Of a stretch of DNA of 64,000 bases, positions 17,101 to 24,651 are shown in pieces. Numbering within the stretch: position 1 is the stretch's first letter; every line of letters begins with the position of its first letter. Made by a program: the position numbers and the translations under genes. The notes beneath the pieces were generated by a model. The model made no database searches, was not told the DNA's origin, and saw only the letters and a list, made by a program, of their open reading frames with translations. The DNA comes from Paenibacillus auburnensis. GTDB taxonomy: Bacteria > Bacillota > Bacilli > Paenibacillales > Paenibacillaceae. The stretch lies in NCBI RefSeq assembly GCF_927798115.1, contig NZ_CAKMMG010000004.1, positions 124,001 through 188,000 of the forward strand, given 5' to 3'.

Positions 17101-18127
17101 TTAACAACGGACTCGCTGCAGAAGCAGCAGCCACAGTAATAAAACGGGTTCCCCCTCCCGTAACTGCAGAGGAGTTCACGTTGAAATACCTGGTACCGTC
17201 TGAACTACCTGGAGATAAACTGATTACTCCCGTAGCCGGCATCATCGGTTGGTCAAAGGTCAGCTGGAGATTGCCTGTTGTCGAGACGGCACCCGCTCCG
17301 TTAGCTGGAGATACATTTACAGATGAGACAGCCGATCCTTTGACTGAAAAACTCCAGACATTCCCTGTAGAAATCCCTGCAAAGGATTTGTTGTCATCAT
17401 CTTTAAGTGCATATGGATCAACCAGCACGTAGTAGCTGCTGCCAGAGATCAGTTTACTTGCCAAAATCAAAGTCACCGTAGTTGAGGAGGCATCACTTTG
17501 TAAATTGACATAACCCTCTCCGTCTTTGAGCTTAAACTCCTGCACTACAGAGTTGTCAGCTGAGGCGATAAGCTTAATTGAACCTCCACCCCGCTGAAGT
17601 TTCTTGTTAAGCTTAAAGCTAAGCTGAGAAAGGTTGCTATCCACCCGTGAATAATTCGCAGGAGAATAATCACTTGCAGTGATCGCTGGGTTGATGGATG
17701 GCGCGGTCGTGAATGTCCAAGAGGCTGCCGCTGATTCCAGTCCCAGTCCGTCTTTAAACATGCCTTGGGGCACATTAACGGTATAGGTCTTATTGTACTC
17801 AAGGTCTTTACCTAATTTAAGCTGATATTGTGTTGAACTGCTGATTAGGCCTGAGCTCCCCACGGGGATAGTTACATAGGGTTGACTGGACCCTAGTGCT
17901 GTAACGGTGATGTCTCCGCTTTGCGGAGTTACCTGACGATCGAAGCTTAGTTTGATGGAAGACGCTACGCTCACATTCACCTCTCCCTGGACAGGGGATG
18001 TGGACATACTAAATTCATTTGCGGCATGCACTGCCGAGCTTCCGATTCCGATAGATGAATACCCTGTACCGAGCACCAGGTTTCCTGCCAGAATGAGTGC
18101 CGTCCATATTGAAATTTTCCTTTTCAT
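14111..18127 (-). CDS. Large SLH-anchored surface protein with Ig-like modules
   Basis: A 1,338-residue exported protein. A signal peptide (MKRKISIWTALILAGNLVLG ... AVHAA) ends near residue 37. Then come three to four Big_5/SbsA-type Ig-like modules, each opening with a proline-glycine turn (STSPVQGEVNVS, VSPANGAGAV, LSPADRSESVG). SwmB-like modules follow, recognisable by recurrent TYNEGL/FSKSMQ and VPGTAGISDLNG. Three C-terminal SLH domains (about 1150-1338; SFTDMSKHWAKSTVDLLAAK, FRDVQ, ITREQLAIMIIRAM, ATRAQAAVML) anchor it to pyruvylated wall polymer. I use ATG 18127; a TTG 21 bp earlier overlaps the GAGAGGAG ribosome-binding site. Its ligand is unknown. Confidence 0.88.
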   Translation of the reverse strand: MKRKISIWTALILAGNLVLGTGYSSIGIGSSAVHAANEFSMSTSPVQGEVNVSVASSIKLSFDRQVTPQSGDITVTALGSSQPYVTIPVGSSGLISSSTQYQLKLGKDLEYNKTYTVNVPQGMFKDGLGLESAAASWTFTTAPSINPAITASDYSPANYSRVDSNLSQLSFKLNKKLQRGGGSIKLIASADNSVVQEFKLKDGEGYVNLQSDASSTTVTLILASKLISGSSYYVLVDPYALKDDDNKSFAGISTGNVWSFSVKGSAVSSVNVSPANGAGAVSTTGNLQLTFDQPMMPATGVISLSPGSSDGTRYFNVNSSAVTGGGTRFITVAAASAASPLLSNTQYTVTIPQGAFYDQDGNIFPASGAYTWSFTTTSLTGFGVTALSPADRSESVGMSQPIKIAFNQAATLTAESGVALYKSSGTKLTTAVSVVPGTNSKEYVIVPSTTLENDTTYYIDIAKGAFVDSNNNQYEGINGKNAWSFKTIALDKSAPVLSSAVLENNRTIRLKYDEPLNSSVALLMSSFSVTVNDEKRAIEGIYIQGDSVYVTLSTGVAVGQIVKISYSGGLRTIQDLSGNTANSFSSRQVTNSVQSALPTPKDGTLSGKTVILNFNDSLRTASTAGYGQFYVYADGVSLGVNSVSSSGSSITLGVNNVASSGQAVRITYIAGSYPLQDQYGQNITNFSDFYIRNTSDTTAPVYQSAVGSGKQIILTYNEGLSPGNLPMISQFSVLVGSTPNYVTNVAVSGNQVTLTVESTLTTTSYTTISYVPGTAGISDLNGNRAAYINLQPVSISGSSVTTVPNISSATITGDELTVTFSKSMQASTSLYAGQFAVRVDGSMVGVQSFNVSGATLKLVLSTVVKTGQAVDLSYMTGAGGIFDVSGNALASFTALSVQNLTGGTTTTGSRPSYLGTLTAGEFGKEYPLLKSDSASAADDRSVYSQSLKRYTLTTDRLVASYEYLNKLGTPSLVFEVPSTELAAYVSVPLKPLLDAVNRNSKSTFGVRYGDSMFTLALDDINMNSLAANLIADSNTISLVLRLEKVPTGTYTPFEQKLRTQGLQPVTSLTDIRLSAVVSGNYSNGTVLTVPGEYSVRTTSTLNNDQVSAARLDLAYYDAAYLPTKISTAGSYTVIKASTTGNQVVGTFLSTRSFTDMSKHWAKSTVDLLAAKNIIDSSYGTAFKPELKITRAEFAVMLSRGLGLLGDRVTAQQFRDVQPSTQTGDYIGAAAKAGIITGNTDGTFRPNDNITREQLAIMIIRAMEYTKNPITLSGSTSSALSAFKDRGKIQNASAEFVAKAVQEGIILGMTTTEFQPQGNATRAQAAVMLQRMLGMAGFL

Positions 18128-18261
18128 GCGGTGATAGACTCCTCTCAAGCCATACTATCTCGTCTTTATACATATTCTTATATTTCGGCTAAAAGGCTTC
18201 CAAAGTTTAGAAGACTTCCCGGTTCAGATCACTCCCATATCTTCAACTTCTTCAGTAGAAA

Positions 18262-18320
18262 GCAAAAAAAAGCCCGAAGACTTCAGTCTTCTTATAAAAG
18301 AAGACCTGTCTGCAGGCTTG
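18262..18320 (-). terminator. Probable terminator of metK
   Basis: GAAGAC-TTCA-GTCTTC (about 18277-18292) sits within a longer region that can also pair AAGCC with GGCTT. The A-run at 18266-18273 gives a minus-strand T-tract. It follows the metK stop at 18339. Confidence 0.65.
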
Positions 18321-18338
18321 TCTATATTGATGTATAAA

Positions 18339-19541
18339 TTAGATTCCAGCTTGAGCTTTAAGCATCTCTGCTTTATCCACACGTTCCCAAGGAAGATCGA
18401 CATCGGTACGGCCAAAATGGCCGTAAGCCGCGGTCTGTCTGTAAATCGGTTTGCGCAGATCCAGCATGGAGATAATTCCGGCAGGACGAAGATCAAAATT
18501 ACTGCTGATAAGGTCAGCCAGCTTTTCTTCACTGATCTTTCCTGTTCCGTATGTATCCACATTAATCGACACAGGATTAGCGACCCCAATTGCATAGGCC
18601 AATTGAATTTCACATTTGGAAGCAAGGCCGGCAGCCACCAGATTCTTCGCTACATAACGGGCTGCATAGGCAGCAGAGCGGTCGACTTTGGTTGGATCTT
18701 TTCCGGAGAATGCGCCTCCGCCATGACGGGCATATCCGCCATATGTATCTACAATAATCTTGCGTCCGGTTAATCCGGCATCCCCCTGCGGACCGCCAAT
18801 GACAAAACGGCCTGTCGGGTTAATGAAGTATTTAGTTTTCTCGTCAAGCAATTCAGCGGGAACAACCGGCAGAATAACATGTTCTTTAATATCCGCCTGA
18901 ATCTGCTCAAGTGAAATTTCCTCCGCATGTTGAGTCGATACTACAATTGTATCTACTCGTACCGGTTTATCATCCTGATACTCAATTGTTACCTGGGTTT
19001 TGCCATCCGGACGCAAATATTCCAAAGTGCCGTCTTTACGGACTTCAGACAAACGGCGGGCAATCCGGTGCGACAAAGCGATCGGCAAAGGCATTAATTC
19101 AGGTGTTTCATCTGTTGCAAAGCCAAACATTAGGCCTTGGTCACCAGCGCCAATATTTGCTGTTTCTTCAGCAACCTGTGCAGGATCACGATGCTCCAGA
19201 GCCGCATTTACACCCTGCGCGATATCAGCAGACTGCTCATTCAATGAGCTAAGTACAGCGCAAGTATTATAGTCAAAACCATATTTTGCGCGGGTATAGC
19301 CAATTTCTTTAATGGTATTGCGTACAATAGCAGGAATATCGACATACTCCGACTTAGTGCTAATCTCACCAATGACGAGCACAAGACCCGTTGCTACAGC
19401 TACCTCGCAGGCAACACGGGCATTTGGATCATTGGCCAGAAAAGCATCCAGCACTGCATCAGAAATCTGATCACAGATTTTATCCGGATGTCCCTCTGTT
19501 ACGGACTCGGAAGTAAACAAATGACGTCCTTTAATAGACAC
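18339..19541 (-). CDS. metK: S-adenosylmethionine synthetase
   Basis: A 400-residue MetK, the family's normal length. The N-terminus [20 protein letters not shown] and later [10 protein letters not shown] (ATP loop) and [16 protein letters not shown] (phosphate-binding) are intact. It makes SAM from methionine and ATP as a cytosolic tetramer. The start is a GTG at 19541 with GGGAGG 9 nt upstream; the protein then begins MSIKGRHLF, as in Bacillus. A near-consensus sigma-A promoter (19703-19731) lies about 160 bp upstream. The leader lacks the S-box (SAM-I) core but has a palindrome with a T-run (19651-19682) that could act as an attenuator. Confidence 0.97.
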   Translation of the reverse strand: MSIKGRHLFTSESVTEGHPDKICDQISDAVLDAFLANDPNARVACEVAVATGLVLVIGEISTKSEYVDIPAIVRNTIKEIGYTRAKYGFDYNTCAVLSSLNEQSADIAQGVNAALEHRDPAQVAEETANIGAGDQGLMFGFATDETPELMPLPIALSHRIARRLSEVRKDGTLEYLRPDGKTQVTIEYQDDKPVRVDTIVVSTQHAEEISLEQIQADIKEHVILPVVPAELLDEKTKYFINPTGRFVIGGPQGDAGLTGRKIIVDTYGGYARHGGGAFSGKDPTKVDRSAAYAARYVAKNLVAAGLASKCEIQLAYAIGVANPVSINVDTYGTGKISEEKLADLISSNFDLRPAGIISMLDLRKPIYRQTAAYGHFGRTDVDLPWERVDKAEMLKAQAGI

Positions 19542-19650
19542 GTACAACAACCTCCCATATTGTTAGTCTGACACTGTATAAGGGGGCTCCTTAGTAATAA
19601 CAGGCCAAATAAAATAAGAATAATATCAAGAAATTATAGATGCCGGCTTC

Positions 19651-19682
19651 AAAAAATGAACCTTTTCCATATGGAAAAGGTT
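19651..19682 (-). promoter_or_regulatory. Possible attenuator hairpin in the metK leader
   Basis: A perfect 24-bp palindrome at 19659-19682 (arms AACCTTTTCCAT and ATGGAAAAGGTT) lies about 20-45 nt downstream of the predicted metK transcription start. On the minus strand it is followed by CATTTTTTG. The geometry is that of an intrinsic terminator inside a leader. Confidence 0.55.
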
Positions 19683-19702
19683 TAAGGCTTTCCTCAAAAG
19701 TC

Positions 19703-19731
19703 ATATTATCTTATTTGCCGGATGGTGTCAA
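19703..19731 (-). promoter_or_regulatory. Sigma-A promoter of metK
   Basis: Minus-strand TTGACA (19726-19731), a 17-nt spacer and TATAAT-like TAATAT (19703-19708). The -35 is perfect and the spacing optimal. The only gene downstream is metK. Confidence 0.75.
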
Positions 19732-19762
19732 TTAAAGGCAGTCTCAACCGGCACTTGCTAAG

Positions 19763-20035
19763 TTATGTGAAAAGAGACTGCTCAGCTTGTTTCACAAGCC
19801 TCTTGGTAATTTCTCCGCCAACAGAACCATTATCTCTGGAGCTTAAATGGCCAAGATACTGACTCCGTCCAATTCCTCCTACCCCACCAAGCGCTCCAAG
19901 TTCAGAAGCAAATTCAGTATCTGCTCCTCCACCATAGGAAGCACCATATAGACCGAATTCTGCTGCAATTTCATATTGCATTTGTTTTAGCATTGCCCGA
20001 CTTTCCGGTACCACTGTGCGATTAGTACGTGCCAT
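19763..20035 (-). CDS. Alpha/beta-type small acid-soluble spore protein
   Basis: A 90-residue SASP. It shows the family features: a germination-protease-type site region (EIAAEFGL), the conserved DNA-binding helix block (ARTNRTVVPESRAMLKQMQY) and the C-terminal SSRDNGSVGGEITKRLVKQA. These proteins coat spore DNA and are degraded on germination. The ATG at 20035 follows a strong AGGAGG. The central glycine-rich insert (GASYGGGADTEFASELGALG) is longer than in B. subtilis SspA/B but is typical of Paenibacillus. Expression is expected under sigma-G, though I could not see a convincing sigma-G promoter. A weak inverted repeat GCAGTCTC/GAGACTGC spans the stop codon. Confidence 0.9.
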   Translation of the reverse strand: MARTNRTVVPESRAMLKQMQYEIAAEFGLYGASYGGGADTEFASELGALGGVGGIGRSQYLGHLSSRDNGSVGGEITKRLVKQAEQSLFT

Positions 20036-20197
20036 GTTACAGCACCTCCTGAAATTATTTTTAAAGATTACAGGAAGTATTCTGCGCCTGATCCATAGCT
20101 TTGAGTCCGTTTAATGTTTGTCAGCAGTGGGAAAGAGTTCCGGTGTATGAGGATCCCTCCCACAGGGTATCCTTAATATTAATAAAGTATTTTTTCT

Positions 20198-20734
20198 TTA
20201 TTTCAATGTGTACGAACCTCGTACCATAACTACAAGCCCTAAGGTTTGACCTTCTTGAACAGTTATCCCCCGTCCATCACGGGGAAACGATAATAAATGA
20301 TTGGAAGGTGCTGCAAGGCCATTGGTAAGATCGGTGCCATCCGTTAAATCAGCGACGCCATTACTGTCCTGTGAATAAATTACAGCTTTACCCGCCCGGA
20401 CAATAAATTCAGCACCCGCTCCGGCAATTAAAGTCTGACCCGGTTTCACGTCAACAATTATAGCTTCATTATTGCTCGGAGCAGGTGATGATGATGGTGC
20501 AGCAGTTACGACAGGTGTTGCGGTTGCCGTTGGTGCCTGAGTAGCTATAGATCCGCCTTGAAGTGCCTTTTGAATTTGCTGATCCACATAACTTTTCGTT
20601 ACAACGGGATCATCAGCTGTACCTGGCTGCGAGCCGACACTTGCGCCTTCAGCGGTGATATTCAGTACGGAACCAGCCCATACACTTCCAGCAAGCAGTA
20701 CGGTTGCCATGGAAACTTTCCAAACGGTTTTCAT
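20198..20734 (-). CDS. Small secreted protein of unknown function
   Basis: A 178-residue exported protein. It has a signal peptide (MKTVWKVSMATVLLAGSVWA, cleavage near residue 28), the short helix DDPVVTKSYVDQQIQKAL (about 42-59), a threonine/proline/alanine linker (about 65-90), and a globular beta-rich domain ending VVMVRGSYTLK. The pattern VDVKPGQTLIAGAGAEFIVR with LLSFPRDGRGI is familiar from uncharacterised Firmicute exported proteins, but I know of no assigned function. ATG at 20734 with GGAGG upstream. It follows the S-layer gene and its terminator, so it is transcribed separately. A Ser/Thr/Pro linker suggests a wall- or spore-exposed position. Confidence 0.65.
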   Translation of the reverse strand: MKTVWKVSMATVLLAGSVWAGSVLNITAEGASVGSQPGTADDPVVTKSYVDQQIQKALQGGSIATQAPTATATPVVTAAPSSSPAPSNNEAIIVDVKPGQTLIAGAGAEFIVRAGKAVIYSQDSNGVADLTDGTDLTNGLAAPSNHLLSFPRDGRGITVQEGQTLGLVVMVRGSYTLK

Positions 20735-20765
20735 CAGCTTCCTCCTCCAGAATTCGAAAAATGCT

Positions 20766-20798
20766 AAAAAAAAGAATAGCCTCCGAAGAGGCTATTCT
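20766..20798 (-). terminator. Intrinsic terminator of the S-layer gene
   Basis: A perfect 11-bp stem AGAATAGCCTC/GAGGCTATTCT with a CGAA loop and an 8-base A-run (20766-20773) on the plus strand. It lies 20 bp past the stop codon. Confidence 0.93.
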
Positions 20799-20817
20799 GG
20801 GCTTCGGTAAAACCGAA

Positions 20818-23574
20818 TTACTTAACTACGTTTACAGTTACGCTGTTGTCGATTGCGTTATCATCCATGTCAGTAACACCGGACTTGTCAGCGATCGTTA
20901 CAGAGATTGCATTAACGAATGAAGAACTCAGATCAATCACACCAGTTTTAGCGGAAGTGTAAGCTACGATTTCACTAGCTTGAACTTTTCCATCTTTGTT
21001 GTTGTCGAAGTACAGTACATCAGCGCCGTTGTATTTATCTTGAATCGCACTAATTGTGATGAAGTACTTGCTTCCGGAAACAGATGCAATGGCCACTCCG
21101 TTTGTAGCTTCAACACCGTTCACTTTGACTACAAATTTAGTTGCGTCAATGCCTTTAACAGGCTCAGTGAAGTTAACAATCAACTTAGTAGCATCATCAG
21201 CTGAGATTGTTGCAGTAGCCAGCTTAGGAGCAACGCCATCAACCAAAGCAAGTTTTGCCAGCTGTGGAGTGATTGCGTTACCAGCTGCATCTTGGACTCC
21301 AGTGATCAAGAAGTCAAAGCCCTTGGATGCACTGATTCCGCTCGATGGAATGTAAACATTAACCACCAGGTTATCACTAGCCTTACCAGTATAGTTGGTT
21401 GTTACATAAGAACCAGCTGGCAGAGCCTTAGAATCCAGGGTGTAGTTATTGATATCACGAACAGTATTCAGATTCAAGCCGCTAGCATCTTGAATTGTGT
21501 AAGTAACTTGTTGGTCACTTGCACTCTTCGGAGTTGGAACAACTACAGGCGCACTAATGAATACAGGTGCTTTGGAATCTGTAGAGGTTGTAGCAGTGAT
21601 TGTTACAGCTTGAACCGTTGCAGCACTCTTATTAGCAGATGAAGACAAGTCAACAACAAATCCGGCTGGCAGACGCAGAGTGTAGGTTCCTGTTGCAAGG
21701 CCTGTAACATTGTTGAATGTAACAACGCCATCTTCATTTTTGTAAGTAGCAACAGTTACCGGAGTTGGAACGCCTGTAGCATCATTAACCAACGTGAAGT
21801 TGCTTCCCTTAACTTCAACATTTTCGGAGAACTTCACAGCCAGACCAGTGGATGTGTAAGTCACGCTTGATACTGTAGGAGCTACGCTATCTTTAGTGAA
21901 AGTAACAGCTTGAGTTGAAGTAGCTGTTGTTACGTTGCCCAGAAGGTCTCTGATTCCAGCGCCGATTACTACAGTTCCGTTGAATACACCATTGGTGAAT
22001 GCTGGAACAGCCGGAGTTTTCAGAGTGAAGGTTTTGCTATCACTACCTTTGGAAGGAACCAGGGTACCTTGGCTAACACCGTTAGAATTCAACAATGTAA
22101 ATACACCGTTCAGGGAGTTGATATCAACTGCTTTGCTGAATACAACTTTGATTGTGTCTTCACCGGATACGGCAAAGCTGGAGATTGTTGGCAGTTCAAC
22201 GTCAGCTACAACAGTTACTGTAGTTTTAGTTGGGTTCGGCGTAATGTAGTTTCCAGCAAAGTCTTTAACGTTCAGGAATGAAACATCATAAGTTTTGCCA
22301 GTAACCAGAGTTGTCGAAGTTGTCAGGACTACTTCATCAAGTGAAGATCTTGCAGATCCAGTAGGCACTGTAGCGGATACACCGTCAACATAAGCAACAG
22401 CCCCATCTTGAACTGGCTCGCTGAATTTCACAACCACTTTGTTAGTAGTAGCTTTAGCTGTGGAAGTTACGGATACAATTGTTGGAGCAGTTGTATCAGC
22501 AACAGTCAGCAGAGTTGTGTAAGGAGTTACCTTAACACCTGTATCAGTCTTAACATCTGCAGTTACTGTTACAGTGTATTGACCTTTGAAGTATGCGCTA
22601 CCCGCTGGAGTCAGTACCAGTTCTGTCTTGTCGGAAGACAGAGTAGCATTTGCATAACGAATATCAACAGGCTGAGCATCTGTCAACGTAGTAACAGCAA
22701 TTGCTCCAGGAGCCAGTGTGTCTGTACCATAAGTTGTTCCAATAACCGTTTTGGAATCCAGAGCACGGTTGAATTTAACAACCAGTTGTTTGGAGTTCGG
22801 AGCAGTTACGGAAACTACTTTAGGAGCTGCCAAAGTCACTTTAACGCCTGCATAGTCAAAGCCTTTGTATTTGAACGTAGGAATTGTAGTTTCTACGCCT
22901 TCAACCAGGGCAGTTGTCAATGTCAGTGTAGTAGTTGTTTTGTCAGCGAAAGTTACCAACACAGTTGTTGGAGTCAATGCTTCTGCACTAGCAACAGCTA
23001 CTTTAGTTGTCATGTTGTCAACTGCATAAGCTGCTTCTACTACCAAAGAGCGAGTAGCGTTAGCTTTGAAGTTGGTGCCTTGAGCAACCAGACCAGCGTT
23101 GATAACTGCTTGTGCATAGCCTTTAGCCCATGCAGATGCGGAGTTATCAGTTGTTGCCGGAGTTTCTAGTTTCAAAGCGCGGAACAATACAGCTGCTACT
23201 TCTTGAACTGTTACTTTACCGTTGTAGTCGAAGATACCTTTAACAGTATCTTTACCTTGCATCAAGTTTGCTGCAGTTACAGCTTCGATGTAAGGAACAG
23301 CCCAGTTAGTAGCTGTGTAACCTTTGTCTTTGTAAGACAATTTACCAGTTACTTCTGAAAGGCCGAACAATTTAGTAACGATCTTAGCGAACTCTGCACG
23401 AGTCAGATCTTTTTCAAGGTGAGCTTGACCATCTGGGTATCCGTTAAGAACACCTTTAGCTGCCAAAGCATCAAATTTTGCTTGTGGAGTTGTTGCAGTT
23501 TCACCAAACGCTACAGAGGCAAACATCGAGAATGCCATTGCTGTAGATAATGCTACGGATAAAATTTTCTTCAT
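20818..23574 (-). CDS. S-layer protein with N-terminal SLH domains
   Basis: A 918-residue exported protein. The signal peptide is MKKILSVALSTAMAFSMFAS, with cleavage near residue 26. Three SLH domains follow (about 30-210; KGVLNGYPDGQAHLEKDLTR, AEFAKIVTKLFG, VTVQEVAAVLFRALKL), then many Ig-like/SbsA modules (DTTAPTIVSVTST, VELPTISSFAVSG, DSVAPTVSSVTYTS). N-terminal SLH plus repeated beta-sandwiches, and codon use strongly biased toward a few codons (GTAACTGT..., GCTACT), suggest a highly expressed S-layer subunit. The ATG at 23574 has AAGGAGGAG upstream. An in-frame ATG at 23646 also has a good ribosome-binding site and would add 24 residues before the signal peptide. The leader is long (584 bp to the next gene). 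Confidence 0.9.
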   Translation of the reverse strand: MKKILSVALSTAMAFSMFASVAFGETATTPQAKFDALAAKGVLNGYPDGQAHLEKDLTRAEFAKIVTKLFGLSEVTGKLSYKDKGYTATNWAVPYIEAVTAANLMQGKDTVKGIFDYNGKVTVQEVAAVLFRALKLETPATTDNSASAWAKGYAQAVINAGLVAQGTNFKANATRSLVVEAAYAVDNMTTKVAVASAEALTPTTVLVTFADKTTTTLTLTTALVEGVETTIPTFKYKGFDYAGVKVTLAAPKVVSVTAPNSKQLVVKFNRALDSKTVIGTTYGTDTLAPGAIAVTTLTDAQPVDIRYANATLSSDKTELVLTPAGSAYFKGQYTVTVTADVKTDTGVKVTPYTTLLTVADTTAPTIVSVTSTAKATTNKVVVKFSEPVQDGAVAYVDGVSATVPTGSARSSLDEVVLTTSTTLVTGKTYDVSFLNVKDFAGNYITPNPTKTTVTVVADVELPTISSFAVSGEDTIKVVFSKAVDINSLNGVFTLLNSNGVSQGTLVPSKGSDSKTFTLKTPAVPAFTNGVFNGTVVIGAGIRDLLGNVTTATSTQAVTFTKDSVAPTVSSVTYTSTGLAVKFSENVEVKGSNFTLVNDATGVPTPVTVATYKNEDGVVTFNNVTGLATGTYTLRLPAGFVVDLSSSANKSAATVQAVTITATTSTDSKAPVFISAPVVVPTPKSASDQQVTYTIQDASGLNLNTVRDINNYTLDSKALPAGSYVTTNYTGKASDNLVVNVYIPSSGISASKGFDFLITGVQDAAGNAITPQLAKLALVDGVAPKLATATISADDATKLIVNFTEPVKGIDATKFVVKVNGVEATNGVAIASVSGSKYFITISAIQDKYNGADVLYFDNNKDGKVQASEIVAYTSAKTGVIDLSSSFVNAISVTIADKSGVTDMDDNAIDNSVTVNVVK

Positions 23575-23643
23575 AACCTTTTTTTCTCCTCCTTGGACGT
23601 TCATGAACTGAGATTTTTCTTTAGTTGGGTAGCTCATGTCACT

Positions 23644-23661
23644 CATTAGCCGATGCACCCC
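23644..23661 (-). promoter_or_regulatory. Second in-frame ribosome-binding site and start for the S-layer gene
   Basis: On the minus strand AAAGGGGGTG is followed 9 nt later by ATG (23646), in frame with the signal-peptide ATG at 23574, which has its own AAGGAGGAG. Starting here adds MSDMSYPTKEKSQFMNVQGG and four more residues before the signal peptide. Confidence 0.5.
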
Positions 23662-23771
23662 CTTTCCCGAGTTGAGCATATTAAGTATAAATAATGTCTG
23701 TGACGGGTATCACAGAAACTTGTAAACAGGTTTAAGGCATAGTAATACTAGATTCCTAATTCTACCTAAGT

Positions 23772-23800
23772 ATTATACAATGTGCCTCAAGTCACGTAAA
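23772..23800 (-). promoter_or_regulatory. Candidate promoter of the S-layer gene (proximal)
   Basis: Minus-strand TTTACG (23795-23800), a 17-nt spacer and a perfect TATAAT (23772-23777). The transcript would carry a leader of about 190 nt before ATG 23574. Confidence 0.55.
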
Positions 23801-24013
23801 GCTAATTTTTCCATTCGGCATTGCCCTAGCTATTAGTGTTAATCAGCAAATGCCTGGTGTAAATGACTCTACACCTTAAACGCAGGAGTTCCGGAAAAGT
23901 TGCGCTTTGTTCAAAAATAATTTTTAAACCGCTGTATCCCGCTCCCCGTTCCAATAGAAGATAGATATGTATGTTCTACTAACTATTGTTAATGTTGGGT
24001 TGCTACGGGAATT

Positions 24014-24021
24014 AGTATAGC
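24014..24021 (-). promoter_or_regulatory. Candidate extended -10 promoter of the S-layer gene (distal)
   Basis: Minus-strand TGCTATACT is an extended -10 (TGn plus TATACT) without a recognisable -35. It would give a leader over 430 nt long. Confidence 0.3.
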
Positions 24022-24113
24022 ATGGAGGTTTGGTATCGTCATTAAGCAATATTTGTTAAGTAAATAAACATAATTATCCTTTTTCAAACCTTTCCATTTC
24101 CTCATCCTGGAAA

Positions 24114-24140
24114 ATAAAAAAGCGCCGGGATCGGCGCTTT
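24114..24140 (-). terminator. Intrinsic terminator of the 24159-24500 gene
   Basis: The stem AAAGCGCCG/CGGCGCTTT with loop GGAT has an A-run at 24115-24121 giving the minus-strand T-tract. It lies 19 bp past the stop codon. Confidence 0.9.
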
Positions 24141-24158
24141 TCTTATATAACATATAAA

Positions 24159-24500
24159 CTAACGGATCTTCATCGATAGTTGAATCAATTCCTGGCGTTT
24201 CTCAGGACTGGCATTTACATTCTCGTACATGGCATCAATGGCCTCACGGTTCTCGCGGTAGGTCTTCTCATGTTTAATTGTAGTGTGGGACCATTCAATC
24301 AAGGCATTCTCAGCGATAACAAGATCATTGTATGCATCATGGAACCCTGTAGCTTGTACAAGCTCTTCCATTACCTCTTGTGTAATCTCCTGCAACGCCC
24401 GTTTTGCGGCGATCTCTCTTTCCAAAACTTTTGCTCTATTCTCAAACAAATTCTTTGCTTTCGTGTAATCCAATTGCGCTTTTGATAAAATCGGTTTCAT
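24159..24500 (-). CDS. Small helical protein of unknown function
   Basis: A 113-residue, strongly charged and helical protein with heptad-like spacing (KAKNLFENRAKVLEREIAAK; EVMEELVQATGF; EKTYRENREAIDAMYENVNA), probably a coiled coil. There is no signal peptide, membrane segment or cysteine. The ATG at 24500 has AAAGGTG 10 nt upstream, and a strong terminator follows, so it is a real single-gene unit. It sits between the S-layer gene and a large SLH protein. I do not recognise a family; a cytosolic role is likely from composition. Confidence 0.7.
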   Translation of the reverse strand: MKPILSKAQLDYTKAKNLFENRAKVLEREIAAKRALQEITQEVMEELVQATGFHDAYNDLVIAENALIEWSHTTIKHEKTYRENREAIDAMYENVNASPEKRQELIQLSMKIR

Positions 24501-24598
24501 CGATGGCTTTCACCTTTCAGAAAAAATTATTTTCTAAATTATTGTAACGTAAAACAGTGCAGATTACAAAGTTAATGTCGATAGCATGTATTTTCCAT

Positions 24599-24635
24599 TA
24601 AAAAAACAGGTCCGCGAACAGTTTTCGCGGACCTG
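24599..24635 (-). terminator. Intrinsic terminator of the 24652-28596 SLH gene
   Basis: The perfect 12-bp stem CAGGTCCGCGAA/TTCGCGGACCTG with a 5-nt loop is preceded on the plus strand by A7. It lies 17 bp past the stop. Confidence 0.93.
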
Positions 24636-24651
24636 CCGTTCCATTGCTACA

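Larger units (their letters stand above)
23575..24158. other. Long upstream region of the S-layer gene
   Basis: These 584 bp have no separate gene. They hold the alternative S-layer start (23646), an inverted repeat CTGTGA/TCACAG (about 23698-23715), two promoter candidates (23772-23800 and near 24014-24021) and, at the right end, the terminator of the 24159-24500 gene. Long leaders with several promoters are usual for S-layer genes. Confidence 0.7.

Noticed and set aside
19551..19762. SAM-I (S-box) riboswitch before metK
   Set aside because: The conserved S-box core (GAGGGACUGGCCC-type and the GAAACC loop) is not present. Only a palindrome plus T-run remains.
22408..23169. A 253-codon cysteine- and serine-rich plus-strand frame
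   Set aside because: It is antisense to the SLH domains and first Ig-like modules of the S-layer gene and arises from its strongly biased codons.
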